64,000 bases of DNA from Helicoverpa zea (GCF_022581195.2 NC_061456.1:6574501-6638500); one strand, 5' to 3'. Positions 9,377 to 21,731 are shown, counted from the first letter of the stretch. Numbers and translations are program-made. Notes: generated by a model from the letters alone, not told the origin.

Positions 9377-12300
9377 AATTTTAGTATAGACGCAAGGATT
9401 GTTAAGCATGGTTAGGTTTCTATCCTGTTAGGTAGTTCTAAAGTGAGATTATTCAGAGAACCGCGGTTATGTGACGAGGCAAGTTTCCTTTGAGCTTGGT
9501 AGCAATGGCATACATACATATTCTACGTCAACAGTTACAAGTAAATTACGTGTGAAGTCGTCGATCTTGATATTAGTTTCTCTAAAGATAAACTTACTCT
9601 TGCGGCTACATATACCTATCTAACTTAGCCCCCTATCGTGGGTACAAACGCTGTACCTAAATACTGAATAACTTATGTATTTACCTTGAAAACTAGAATA
9701 TGAAAAAACAACTAAACTATTGCGGGTTTAGTCGTAATATATAGGCACTTTTATAAGCAGCACGATCTTACAAAAATTCTTATAGCTACTTACTTACCTA
9801 CAGATAATTTTAACTAACGACTATATTGATAAACAACTTTCTGAACGAAAATGGCTACAACACTTTTAGCATAACGGGCTTTAACTATGCGAAACGCTTA
9901 TTTAGCATAATAGTAATAAATGGGTAGCTTGGAAAGTTATTAAAGTTCGTTATATTGTTGAATCCTTTGGTGTCGTGTCCTTTGTTGACAGAGTTCAGAA
10001 GGCTGGCCAATTTGTACGAAAATTCTTGAGCATAAGTTGGTAACAAAAAACAGTTTTAACTGTTAAACTGTCTATTGTTTAAGAATTATATCTGTATGTA
10101 AGTTTTTTTAACATTATGCCATATAAATCTCGGATGGTATTCCTACTATAAAACGGGATATTTGTAAAAAATAAAGTCGTATATCAATGTTGGAGGGCAC
10201 GTCATCACGCTTGAACGAAGCGGCTGCCACGTCAAAAACCATCGAGAGCGAAAGCATTGTTTTTACGCTAAAATAGATAAAAGAAAGTTTTACACAGCAC
10301 TACCAGTACGTTACCAGTCAGATTCCCGAGAATTTATGTGAAATAACAGTGAAAAAATATTTATTTTTATAAATGTTCGCACAAAAATAGTCATCTATGT
10401 ATGTTGAATCCATTTATTCCACAACGTTCAGCGCATTTGTGTATCGTTCTATTCGTTTATGAATGATTTATTCAAAATACGCAAAAGTTATCAAAAGCTG
10501 TCATAAAAATAAATATTATTTGATTAATTTCTAATAGTTCTTTGAACTACGAGGTAGTTTTGGTAGTTGTGTTGACAAGAAAAAAACGTATTTAATTAAT
10601 AAGAGACTATTTTTAAGGCCACACAGCATCCTGTAATTTCAAGTTCGCTATAAGTGTTCCCATGACCTCATTTCATTAGAATAACATTTTAATCACTTTC
10701 AGAAAAATAAAAATAATAAAAAAAAAAATAGTTACCTTTTATGTTTAGAATGAAAGCAATAATTATTTCTAGCAATTTGATGTTCATTGTTTTGTTCACT
10801 TCGAACGAAAGGCAACTACTACAACAGAACGACTTGCTTTTGTTCCACGTATTGCTGAAGTGCAGCTCCATTCTTTATGTAACATTGCACTATTTTCATA
10901 AATGTTTTACAAAACAGTTTCAGTAAAGCTGAGTGGGTATTTAAAAATATGGTATGTTTCTATAATAATGGAAGTTGTAGAATTATTCAGAAAAAATGTT
11001 TTACAATATAAATTACATATTTATAATGCAATTGGTAAGATGTATCTTGCCTACGATGTTCATGGTTATCGATACTAATTTTGCAGGCGGTCTTCCATTT
11101 GCTGGCCATAAGCTGCTTTAACCAATCATTTATATTAAACTAACGAGACTTTGGCATATATTTACTTCTCAAATCTATTTACAGCAATAGTATATAATAA
11201 ATACTTAGTTCCACCGTTCACCGTTTATCCTACATAGTATTTTCTAAGAACCGTATTTCTCGAGTGGTTAAGTCCTGTAACTATTTAGGTAAATACGTTT
11301 ATGTACAAACGTATGTGGAGTTCTTTTGTTGGTTATCGGCCTTTGTAATCAGATTAGTTCGACTTTACGGGATTAGGTACCACAGAGAAACAAGAATTTT
11401 ATTCTGTAGCGGAGGAAGAAGTTTGGATGTACATAATCGTGTTTGTAACTTTAACTTAGGTCAGTGGAGCAGACTTTACGATTTCTGTTTAAGTAAATAA
11501 TTTATGGTACCTATATCATAAGATTTGTTATAACTAGGTACTATGTCTTTTCTTTCGACATTATTTCTATAATCAAAAGCCTTTAAAAAGCGGAATTTTA
11601 ACCCATGTACTTAACGGTAGATTGGAGCAACGCGTCTATAAAAAAACACGGTTGAAAGTAGCGATCATCACCACTGATTGGTTTTCGCAGGGGTTTCTAA
11701 TAGAATTTAAAAAAAATATAAAAATGCTGATCACATGTTATATTGTGCTTTCTTTTATTACTACTAATACAATTAACCAGTTAGCTGAATTGATTGCGTC
11801 CGCTGGCCACGTGCATAGGGCCGACACAGCCGAAGCGAAATCGGATTCAAACATTTATTCAATGACTTGTGAAACCAATCTCAGAAACAATTTTTTTTGT
11901 TCTACTTATAAAAAGAAAAGAAAATGTCAAATTACTTTTTTAGGCTTTGATTTTAATATCGAATCAAAGCTTTGAGCCTCTTTCGACATATAAATAGTAT
12001 CAATATCAATTTTTATTTGGTATTGTGTTATTTGTATTTTTAGGACTTATTGGCTGTTCGGTGGTTTATTAGATATGTAAGGATCTCTTAAATGAACTTG
12101 TCTGCTTACTAGCTAGGATCGGCTTGCAGTACTTAGTAAGAATTGAACAGGTGCATGTCAGCGATTTATATTTAAAGTTTAAACTTACATTCCTTTTTTT
12201 GCTCGGTAATTTAATAATTTACTAGCTGACCAAACTTTTAAGCCTTCTCTGGACCTCTACAAACATTTCTAAATGAAAATAAGCCAAGTCGGTAAAGTCA

Positions 12301-12720
12301 TTATCGAGTTTTAGGGAGACAAAAGTACAGCAATTCATTTTTACTTAGAAGAAGAAGAAAGAAAAAGATTAAACAAAATTATATTATTATACACATGATA
12401 ACACAGAAAACATTTAGGTGAATAGCTTTAAAAAGATAGAAAGTGTGAGAGTAAAGTGATATACAACAATTCCACTATTTCTATTAAACGTTTGTAGTGT
12501 CGCTAAATGCAATAAAGTTTTGTATTGAGTTTTCCAGGGAAAAATATTTTATATATTATTCTTGCTAGACGCTTACGAGAAATTGTCCAATACCCTGAAA
12601 TAAATGAAAATGATTTTGAAATAATATTAATTTTTATACCTAGAGTTTTCCTCTTTAGATAAGTATCTAATTGTCATATATCTACGGAACGTAACTGGTT
12701 TATTGTTGCACTAATTGCAT
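9377..12720. other. Intergenic stretch with no recognised gene
   Basis: AT-rich. The longest open frame (11622-11975, plus) starts at TTG rather than ATG and shows no domain. I see no repeat with clear ends. Confidence 0.4.
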
Positions 12721-12722
12721 AC

Positions 12723-14400
12723 TAAATAATAAATAAATAATAAATAAATTGTTTATTTCTTCACTTTGTACATAATTTTACAATATTTTGCTAATTCTAA
12801 AAAGTGCTGATGTATAATTTGCCCGAACTAGGTAAAAACCTGTGTCTCGGGCGTAATAGTGCTTATTATAATATTTATAGCGAATTAACAATAAATTGCA
12901 AAAGTAACTAAAAACTAGGTCAGTGTGACAAATACAGTGTTGTTACACATGTTTATTATAATGCTTACATACTAATTAAAATATACATATTGAGTACCTA
13001 CAATATTTGAGTGTAAATATGCGGGCCTAAAAATAATCAGTAATCCACTATCCCTAAGTAAAATATGAAATTATATAATGTGTAAAAATGATTTAGAGCT
13101 AAATATTATCTAGAGTTTGACGCTATCAGACGCCTTTATAATCTACGGAGTTGATGTACCTATATTCAGCGGCTTTTCTAGCAGGGCATTCGGAATCTCC
13201 CGTCTTGTGGTTGTGGGGTTTTTTATAGCGCTTGCAGGTTGCACATTTCGGTGGTTCTTCCTTTGAAGAGCATTCTTGAGTCGCGTGTCCTTCTCCTCCA
13301 CAGTGGCCACAAGTAGAGGTAGCAGATTTGCAAGTCTTGGATGCATGACCATACTGCTGACACTTGAAGCACCGAGTCACAAGGGTGAAATCATGTACCG
13401 GGCACGACGTCCAGTTTATGTAAAGTCTATTCTGATTCACTAGTGCTTTCCGGACGCTGGCTGGTACTTCAACAATGTAGTTGCAGCTGTCAGCATCCCT
13501 TTTTCCAGACTTATGGCTTAATTTACATGAGGCCAAAAATGTATCCTTTGTCAATGTTGGAAGTTTGTCGACGATATTTTGTTCGTAAATACATCTAAAT
13601 ACTTCTTTCTCTGCCATATCAGTGGGTACCCCAATAATTATAATACGGGGCTTCCGCTTCTGAGGTTCACTCACAGTAAATGCAGACGTGGAGCGCTCGA
13701 CAGTCTGCTTCAATTTTAGAATGTCATCCGTGGTCTCCGTGCTTATGATAACGCCTCCATTTCTTATTTTCCGAAGTCCATGTACCTTCAGTTTCATTTC
13801 CTCAGGGCATACAATTTTTTGGACAAAACTTTTGGTCTCTTCACTAGTCTTGGTATGGTCACTAGGATATATCGCAACTGAGCTAGTTGCTTGAGGCCGA
13901 ATAAGGCTTTTTGTACCCTTTACCATGTCTGCGAAGGAAGTACTTTCAGGTTTAGGTTTGATGAGAGTCTCTTGTAGTTTCTGCTTGATCTCAGTCAAAC
14001 TAGTGGCGAGGTCTTGATTTTCCTTAAACGTTTGCAGGGTGGTGTAGTTCTGGATGGCTTTATGTTTTAATGACTGATATTGCACAGCCATTTGAGAAAC
14101 TCCGTGTCCCACTTTGCGACAAAGGCTAGTAACTCTTAGTTTTTGTTCGGAATTCATCTTGCCTTCCGAGACCGTTATCGATACCTCATTCAGGCATTGT
14201 TCAATGCTAGACATCCAGGATTGAATTTCAGGGGTAGAAAGAACTTCAACTGTTTCATTCCGTGCTCGACTACTGGGTGATGCTGCTGCTGGTGGTGAAG
14301 AGTGATGCGGCAGTCCGCCACGATGGGAGGGGCTGCTATCCATAATTGTAGATAATCACTTTTTGACCATATTTGTTACAAAAACTGTATAATTTCACAA
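12723..14400 (-). mobile_element. Gag-only non-LTR retrotransposon copy
   Basis: A minus-strand unit: a short leader (about 14400-14344), a single gag-like ORF (14343-13126), about 370 bp of 3' untranslated region, then GAAATAAACAATTTATTTAT and a (TTTA)n-type tail at 12723-12752. The 3' region holds a hairpin at about 12822-12853 (GCCCGA paired with TCGGGC, inner AGGT/ACCT) that could be a reverse-transcriptase recognition structure. No endonuclease or reverse-transcriptase ORF follows the gag. The 5' boundary is approximate and no target-site duplication was identified. Confidence 0.7.
13126..14343 (-). CDS. Gag-like ORF1 protein with CCHC zinc knuckles
   Basis: 405 codons, intact from ATG to stop. 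The serine/proline-rich N-terminus (about 1-30) is followed by a helical region (about 35-150) and a middle region resembling an RNA-binding fold (about 165-300). Then come two CX2CX4HX4C zinc knuckles (residues about 325-338 and 345-358) and a third cysteine/histidine motif (366-385). This layout is that of ORF1 proteins of jockey/I/R1-type non-LTR retrotransposons, which coat the element RNA and carry it to the nucleus. The uninterrupted frame suggests recent insertion or continuing constraint. A domesticated gag-derived host gene is the alternative. Confidence 0.85.
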   Translation of the reverse strand: MDSSPSHRGGLPHHSSPPAAASPSSRARNETVEVLSTPEIQSWMSSIEQCLNEVSITVSEGKMNSEQKLRVTSLCRKVGHGVSQMAVQYQSLKHKAIQNYTTLQTFKENQDLATSLTEIKQKLQETLIKPKPESTSFADMVKGTKSLIRPQATSSVAIYPSDHTKTSEETKSFVQKIVCPEEMKLKVHGLRKIRNGGVIISTETTDDILKLKQTVERSTSAFTVSEPQKRKPRIIIIGVPTDMAEKEVFRCIYEQNIVDKLPTLTKDTFLASCKLSHKSGKRDADSCNYIVEVPASVRKALVNQNRLYINWTSCPVHDFTLVTRCFKCQQYGHASKTCKSATSTCGHCGGEGHATQECSSKEEPPKCATCKRYKKPHNHKTGDSECPARKAAEYRYINSVDYKGV

Positions 14401-15803
14401 CAAAAACGTTATGTCTCTAGAACTAGGTCGCAATAAAAAATTGTTAATTATGCTATTTTTAAGTTGCTTTGTTGAGCACGTCTGTATTTGTCGGATTACG
14501 ACTATTGATCTCTATACTTATTATGCAACACGGCTACCTGAACTTATGAATGCAGTCGAACATATCGGCTCAACGCGGCTTTGTTCGCGTGCAAAAATCA
14601 ATGAAAGAAACTGATACAAAAATGCGTCGACTTGGCGAGTACTCATTCCATTTTTCGTAGGAAGCATACCTAAGATAAAAATTGTTTTGCATCAGAGCCC
14701 GGTTATTTCACACTCCAGTCTTTTGCTGCATAATTTTTGCTTCCAACAGACAACCGTCAGTTTTAAACATAAGTAAACCAGTCATAATCTTTATTATTAG
14801 TCGTAAACATCGGAGTGCAAAACATGGGCGTCCCAATGACCGCTATTCACACCGATGGGCGTATGCGGTTACTTATTGTATTAACTATTACGTGTTAACT
14901 GCCGCTTTTTATGTCCCCCTTAAACAACGTTAACTCTAATCACATTATAGTGTCGACCCTTATTTGATGAATTCGAAGGCTTTCGAGCCCTTGAACCCAT
15001 AAACGTCATGGTGAAATGGATGAGCACCATCGTACATAAATAAACTTTGAAGGATTGTAAAACAAATATGTGTGTATTTATTTAGATTGGACCACATCAA
15101 TCAGGTAGTGGAAATTGAGTGAACTTCAATAGACATTAAAGTTACTTCTAATAATCACACACCGTTAAACAAACTACAGGTTCCGTGGTACCTACTGTAT
15201 GTTTATTCGATAGACATTATTTTAATTAGGTTAAGATGATTATTCCTTATTGTAGGTGTATGTGTAGGCTCTCAAATTATAGCCTAGTACTTAGTTAATT
15301 AAGACTACTTGGCACACGCTCCTCAATTCGAAACTGATATCCCCCGAGATGAATTATGATGATAAATGTATGGAATTTAGATGAATTTTGCATTTTGAAA
15401 ACCCTATCTTACTTTGTGGTTTTAGGAGCCGTGTTAGAATTAGCTCTATTTATATGCTTTGAGATTACCACTGACCTTACTGTCCCCGGGGAAGGTGAAG
15501 CCTTGTGACCATTTTAAGTTCTGAATAACTTTGTACTGAGTAATGAAAATAGTCGTGAGGCTTTCAGGTACTATCCAAACACAAATCATCATTTGATGAA
15601 AGTTACCGTTTTACGATAGGCGTATGTATCTACTGTAGCATAGTCATTCCCGTACATAGTTAAAACGTTACCCTATTCAAATAATAATTTAGTTTACAAG
15701 TGAAAGTTCATCAAGGGGGCACCCCTTTGCGAAACCAAAGTACATATCACAATAAAGTAAGTCAAAGACTTCGTATTCTAAGGCTAATAATGGTGGAGGT
15801 AAG
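14401..15803. other. Intergenic stretch, no feature recognised
   Basis: AT-rich sequence. Short frames at 14411-14614 and 14682-14933 show no domain and no gene-like context. Confidence 0.4.
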
Positions 15804-15898
15804 GAATTAATAATGGTGTGAATCTGTAACACGTCCACTTTCAAAGCCTCGTAAGCTTTGAAAGTGGACGTGTTACAGATTCACACCATTATTAATTC
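15804..15898. repeat. Perfect 44-bp hairpin with 7-nt loop
   Basis: The arm 15804-15847 is exactly reverse-complementary to 15855-15898, separated by CTCGTAA. The arm begins GAATTAATAATGGTGTGAAT and its inner end is CTTTCAAAGC. There are no mismatches across 44 bp. It could be a recent inverted duplication, a tiny foldback element or a hairpin-RNA source; sequence alone does not decide. Confidence 0.92.
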
Positions 15899-16540
15899 AT
15901 GTGCTCTTGAGTGAATGTTAGTTGAAGTCTATGCCGGTTAATCTTGATACCCACTGTGGATAAGACTTATATGCCTTATGAACTTACATAATTATAATAT
16001 AGAAGTAACATATATACGACTACTTATTAGATTTCTGTCGGCAATAATTGCAGTCCTCAGTAAGGATGGTAATTAGTGTTAGGCCGAATAATTTGGATAA
16101 ATAAGCAATAGTACAATATTTTTTTTACATAAAAACACAAGATAAATACGTTTTAACATAAAAAGACAAGATAAAGCGAGATAAAAAATAAATAAAGTAG
16201 GTTTTTTCGAAGTACACTACAATGAGTAAAATATAAATAGGCAATTTCACAACAACAACCACAGTAAAGTTATAAAAAAAAACTGAAATAATTTTCATAC
16301 GAAGCGGCCCTTGTTGCAGGAAACGAGGATCATGCAGGCGACATAATAAATGGCGTAACGCGAGATCCTTCTCAAATAGCTCTTTATAAAGTGCGCCCAG
16401 AGCAACTTCATACGGTTGGACTTTAATGAAAATTATTATTTTTATCTACGGAATTATAAAGTGGTGATTGTATATAATGGTTAATAAGTGGCAAATTTAG
16501 GGAAAGTGGATGTGACATGAATGATGATCCTAAAGGTTAT

Positions 16541-16973
16541 GGCACAGTATAGCGGCACCGCAACAGCACGGCTCCACACCAGCATTTAAGTTGTCATTCA
16601 ATTTAGAGCATTAAATCGTGTATATTATAATATATTTCGTAATGTCAATATGAAAAAGCCAACGGCGAGCAGTCAGCGCGCTTGCCGCTACCACACAACT
16701 CGACTCGCCGCCCGCGTGCTGCAAGCGAGCGGACCTCATGCGTACAGCGCGCCGACGGCGTGCTAATTACGCGCCGACTCCGAGCCGGCAGCGAAACAAC
16801 GTCATTACGTCGTGTTCAATCATAACTGTCTTAAAATAATATTGAGTTTGCGGTGACAGCAAGCTTACACCTCGCGGCCGGCGCGTAGTTAGCGCGCTGT
16901 CAGCTAGCCGTTGGCTAAATTCGAGGCGACGCCGTGCTGCAGCCGTGCTGTTGCGGTGCTGCTATAATGTGCC
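16541..16973. mobile_element. GC-rich foldback MITE with a nested inverted-repeat unit
   Basis: The outer ends start GGCACAGTATAGCGGCACCG on the left and match the reverse complement of the right end (GGCACATTATAGCAGCACCG), then run on through a shared CAACAGCACGGCT. Inside, a second pair of inverted ends, AGCCAACGGCGAGCAGTCAG at 16657 and its imperfect complement ending at 16916, brackets about 260 bp, suggesting one GC-rich MITE nested in another. The flanking duplication is short (AT) or unclear. No coding capacity. Confidence 0.75.
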
Positions 16974-17991
16974 ATGTCCCTTAGTCGTCAACGCTGCGGC
17001 ACTTTACAGTACTACATACAATAGGTATACTGTATACCTACGCATGTAAATTGATACCTACAGTGTGGCCGATGCACGCAACCGTCATCGTAGTCTGAGG
17101 ACCGCCTTTGGACAACAGCTACTACGCAAGTACTTAACTAATCACCTTAGGAATAACGATCCCATAATGACTTAGCATAAGTATAACCAAAAGCCACACT
17201 TTATGAGTTCAATGGATAAATTATTAATCATACTATAAACTCTCTACTGCTATTTACAATGTATAAATAGCTGTTGGTTGGTTTACTATTGTAAACCTGC
17301 ATCACTCTTAGCAGATTACTTGGCTTGGATTCTGTGAACAATCTAGCTGCATTGCATGTTTGTTTTATTCGAGTCAAACAATCTACCTGGAACTACACGT
17401 TTGGATTTCAGACGCTTGAGATTTGTTTCTCCGATCCTTTATTAAATAAAACTACGTTTAGTGGAACAAGACATTAAATGCTTGATCTGTGAATCGCTGG
17501 AATGCTAAATACGTTAACGAAGACGGTTTGATTCAGAATAATGAAAAGAATCTGCACGAAATTGTGCCAGGAAATTATTCGGCCAAAATCTCCAGAGCTC
17601 ATAAATAGGAATTCGTTAAATTGTGACGTTAATTTAATATTCAAAGTGCTCCATTAAGCTACGAAAAGAATTGTCACCAATAAAAATATGCTAACTATGT
17701 TGAAGTTACTTCAAATAAGGTAGAGTAGTTGAAAACTTCAACAAAGAAATTCTCTGAAGAAATACTTTTACTGTCAGGGATCCCACGGCGACATTATATA
17801 ATCAGTGTAATAATGAGGAATAAAATGAGGACAGACAGTGAAGTTTCTAGTCCGTCAATATTGTTAAGGACAAGGTAATATGTTTCTAGTATTTTTTGAT
17901 TGTATTGTGACTTTTTGAGGAATATTAGACTTGTTAATGAACCATGGATCAGGTATTAATGAACTAATAATTCAAAAAACTCCTGAATCCT
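16974..17991. other. No gene recognised
   Basis: AT-rich intergenic sequence between two foldback elements. No domain-bearing frame, no clear repeat ends. Confidence 0.4.
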
Positions 17992-18063
17992 GAGTGCTTA
18001 GTGCGAGTTTTCGTGAATTTTTTTACGGACTCACATGAGAGCGCGTATACTAAGATTTGTATG

Positions 18064-18590
18064 CAGTGTTGCCAACTTAGTGGATTTTCCACTAATACTG
18101 GTGGTTTAAGTCCCCTATTTAGTGGCGAAATGTTGAAAGTACTGCGGGTCAAGTAGCAAAATGTAAGTTTTGTGGTACAACTTTAAGGAGTTACTATGGA
18201 GATTTGAAGTCTCACGGAATGTCAAAAAAGCATCTACAAAACAAAAAGGTGAACGACTACTATATAATTATATTAAGTACTCATTCATTGGTCAAATGCG
18301 TAACTAAACAATTTGTGAAACTACTACGCCGATTATAATTTGTGAAGGATTCGGATCGGGTCGGATGAATTGCTAAACAGATGTAATGCTTTGTCTGTTT
18401 TAATTTTCTATCGTTGCCGAGTTACATCTTTGGATGATTAAATTGTTTTAGGTTACAATAAAATATAAACAATATTTTTTTAGTGGTGAATTTGGTGATT
18501 TTAAGTGTGGGATAAATTTTTGTTAGTGGTTTTCTGGTGGTTTTAAAAGTTGACTCTGGTGGTAAGCTTCTACAACTGTTGGCAACACTG
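18064..18590 (+). mobile_element. Internally deleted hAT transposon with 8-bp target duplication
   Basis: A 527-bp element with 13-bp terminal inverted repeats CAGTGTTGCCAAC...GTTGGCAACACTG and a perfect 8-bp direct repeat TTTGTATG on both sides (18056-18063, 18591-18598). Eight-base duplications and CAGNG termini are diagnostic of the hAT superfamily. It holds a remnant of the transposase N-terminal zinc finger and no catalytic domain, so it would be non-autonomous. It landed inside an existing foldback MITE. Confidence 0.93.
18130..18330 (+). pseudogene. BED-like zinc-finger fragment of a hAT transposase
   Basis: A short open stretch within the hAT element encodes KCKFCGTTLRSYYGDLKSHG followed by MSKKHLQN. 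That is CX2C, then H and a second H six residues later, the cysteine/histidine pattern of a BED-type finger found at the N-terminus of hAT transposases. The frame continues about 20 residues into unrelated sequence and stops. There is no start codon in good context and no catalytic domain. Domain call is by pattern only. Confidence 0.6.
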
Positions 18591-18720
18591 TTTGTATGGA
18601 ACAAAAACAGGTTCCAATTTTTGACACTAGGTGGAGCTGTTTTTGTTCCATACAAATCTTAGTATACGCGCTCTCATGTGAGTCCGTAAAAAAATTCACG
18701 AAAACTCGCACTAAGCACTC

Positions 18721-20985
18721 TGTTACCTAAAAATTACACCTTCTGAAACTTACAAATGTCAACCGTTTTCCTCGAATTAACTACTATGCAAAGTCTTGTG
18801 CGTTTCGACATGAGACATCAATGCAACTAAAAAGGCTTTACTATCAGTGGTTGCTAAACCAAGAAGGACGGATTTGCATAAAATACGTCAGTGTAGTACT
18901 TGCTGATAAAAAATATACGACCACTAAAAACAAGCGTCTACGCTCTACTTCTTGCACGGAACATAAAAAGTCTGTCAACTGCCGCGCTGACGTCGTGAAC
19001 GGGTTTACTCACCACCCTCCGTTGTCGCCTATGCTTCTATTTTTACTAAAATAAAATTGTCCATGGAGCAAGCGGCCAAGTTGCAGGGTATTTAGTTCCC
19101 TGCAGCTAATGAATTTACCTGCAACATTTGTAATTGAAATAGGACTTTGTTCCAATTATGTGCTACGACCAGTGGAGTTACTGACTGATTGATTTCAAAT
19201 CACGGAATGTCGTTGCGTTTTGATGAACATTTTAGATGTAATGGTGACAAAGTTGTTCGTTGTTAAGGGTTACTCTTTGCAAGTTTCTAGATTTGTGTTT
19301 TCCTACAAATGTGAAAGTAAATTAAAGCATCCATTAACTTAATCCATCTAATTTGCGAAGTAAACACACTACACGAGAAACATGGTTTAAACTTGTAACC
19401 GTATTCGTTTTTATGTAGCGAGACAAAAACTTGGGAAATTAAGTCTTAGTCCCTGTAACAATCCTAAATTACAAAGTTAATCCTGGCATTAGATGGATTT
19501 AGAGGATTACTTTGACTTTTGTTTTAGAAATTCTTGTAACAATATTAATAAACCAAAGCAAATACGAGGACTCCGCCCTAATGTTACTACTTGAACTTTC
19601 TTCAACGATCTCGCTTCTTTTTTCATTCAGTTAAGTACCTACAAATTGAAAAACCCCATTCACACCATCGCATCGTTCCTACTAAGAAACTAACTTTCCC
19701 GAAAACAAAAACCAAAGTACCCAATATAATATAGCTTTGCGGGAAGTTATAGGGATATACCAAAAGCTACGATTTGGAACAACTTATCGATAGAAATGTT
19801 CTCTTATTTTTTTTTAGATCTTTTTTATAACATATGAAGTGCAACAAACACAAAACAATGAACAACACATTATTATATAATTATAAGCGCAACATCTTAA
19901 CAGGTTTTCCTTCATAATGATACTTTCCTTTTATCATAATGTCCTCAACTGTATGTTTGTCAACGAATAAATTAGGTAAATATTTGTTCTTACCTTTACG
20001 ACGTTGTAATTGAAGCAGACACATGTCACAACATATCCTTATCTATATTGGAGATAATAAATTTCTAAACAGAATTTAAAGAACAAAAAAATATATATAC
20101 ATAATATATTTAAATAAGTCACATTGTCGCAAGTCAAATGTACCCAAAAACTACGACAAGGCCTGCAAAATATCGCCCATTAAGTTCAGAATTACGAGCT
20201 TCTCTGATAGAATTTGCATTTCGCAGACTGATAAGAAGTGAAATAGTTCAGTTTCCAGATGCTTAGCACAGTCTTAACCAAATCGGTTTACACCAGTGGA
20301 CATATCTACAAACTAAATAAACTTCTGTTTACCTGAGATAAATGGAAACTAAAGACATGCAGTTCTTGCAAAACTCAAAAAGCTAATTTAACTAGCTTAA
20401 ATGAGAATTTAAGAACTTAGTAGTTTTCTCTAAGGTAATTAAATTTGGGAAAGTTTCAAAGGGCGAAAGTACAATCTCTTTTCGGGTTACCTGTTTGAGT
20501 GTGATGTGTGAAAATACGTAGTCAAGGATCAGAATACATATTCGGACTGTCCTCCCACCTTTCTTTAAGTAATCTTCTTACTATACAAGAATTCAATTGT
20601 ATCCTTCTTCGAGTTTTACTTGGAACATAAAAAAGAAAATGCTTATTTTAGATTAGGTTTTAGATAAATATTGGCTTTCATAATTACAAAATGTATCTAT
20701 TTATCATCCGTAATGGTCTCTACATAATTAATATGTATTCAAAATTATCATATTTATTGAATAGGTTACGGAACTTACGGAAACAAATGCTCCCATTCAG
20801 TGACAAGTCAAACAAATTACTTCAGATTTATGTTATCGTATGCAAGAGTTAATATTTACCGTGCTTTTATGTCTGAACGTGTTTAATTGTTGCGGCAATT
20901 ATTAGTTCAGTAAACATTCAGTAGTACCTATAATCATTGTTGGTGCTATCTGCGTATACTCGAGCTAATGAATTTGTCCACACGG
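18721..20985. other. Intergenic stretch, no feature recognised
   Basis: AT-rich. Short open frames (for example 18821-19054) have no recognisable domain. Confidence 0.4.
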
Positions 20986-21731
20986 GCAAGTTGACAAATA
21001 AAATTTTCATGAACAGCGTTAGTGAGGGGTAGGCACGTAGTATGCGCGCCGGCTTCAGCCGTGGCCCATTCGCCTTCGAATACGCGTCGCGGCGCGCCGC
21101 TTCCGCTGCGTACTCCTGAAACTTTCCCTCGCGCGATTTTCCGACGCGACTATTGTAAAAACTTGTAAATGATACATACATGTTAATTATGATGTGAATA
21201 TTATAAAACAAGCATAGTTATTATTAAAAAAAATATTCCGAATTCTAGTTACAGTGTAGTTAACTATTTTCCTCTCTTAGTAAAACCGTTAATGAATTTA
21301 ATAACGTATTGTGATTAAATATTGTATTATAATAGTGAAATGTAAAATAAGTACTGCAAATGCATTTGATACTGAGCATTGAAGTGTTGTGATTAAAGAA
21401 ATAAAAATTCACTTGTAAATAAATAAAATATTAAGTTGTGTGTCTTGAATACGGATATTAATTTCAAGTGAAGACCTAAAAATATGGACTAAAGTTTACA
21501 GAAGTAATGTCTACGTGAAGGTTAAAAAATCAGTAAGTGCGCAATGTCAACTTTGGGAGCGGGGACAAGAGTGCTAATCGTTCTGCAAACACGCTGTAAG
21601 CGAAGCCGTGCACTCGTTGTGTGTAGAGTGTTAGCACAGTGAGCCAACTAGGCTAGTGAATAGAACAAAGAAACCTGGCGTTATCAACAGCCACCATTCT
21701 GCTCCAAATCGTGGCCTCGTCCCTCTTCGCG
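20986..21731 (+). promoter_or_regulatory. Possible promoter and 5' untranslated region of the kinin receptor
   Basis: A CpG-rich island-like patch (about 21040-21150) in otherwise AT-rich sequence is followed by sequence leading to the inferred first coding exon at 21732. The location and composition fit a promoter/5' UTR, but no TATA box or certain initiator was identified. The minus-strand frame across this patch (20918-21211) shows no domain. This call depends on the inferred first exon being right. Confidence 0.35.

Larger units (their letters stand above)
17992..18720. mobile_element. Foldback MITE interrupted by a hAT element
   Basis: The left end GAGTGCTTAGTGCGAGTTTT runs to position 18063. 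Its reverse complement runs from about 18597 to 18720, giving terminal inverted repeats of about 70 bp with almost no mismatches. Without the inserted hAT (18064-18590 plus one copy of the target duplication) the unit is about 195 bp. The outer target-site duplication is not clear. No coding capacity of its own. Confidence 0.85.

Noticed and set aside
11622..11975. 117-codon plus-strand frame
   Set aside because: Starts at TTG, biased AT-rich codons, no domain, no splice or promoter context.
20918..21211. 97-codon minus-strand frame over a GC-rich patch
   Set aside because: No recognisable domain; the patch is better explained as a promoter/leader region of the plus-strand receptor.
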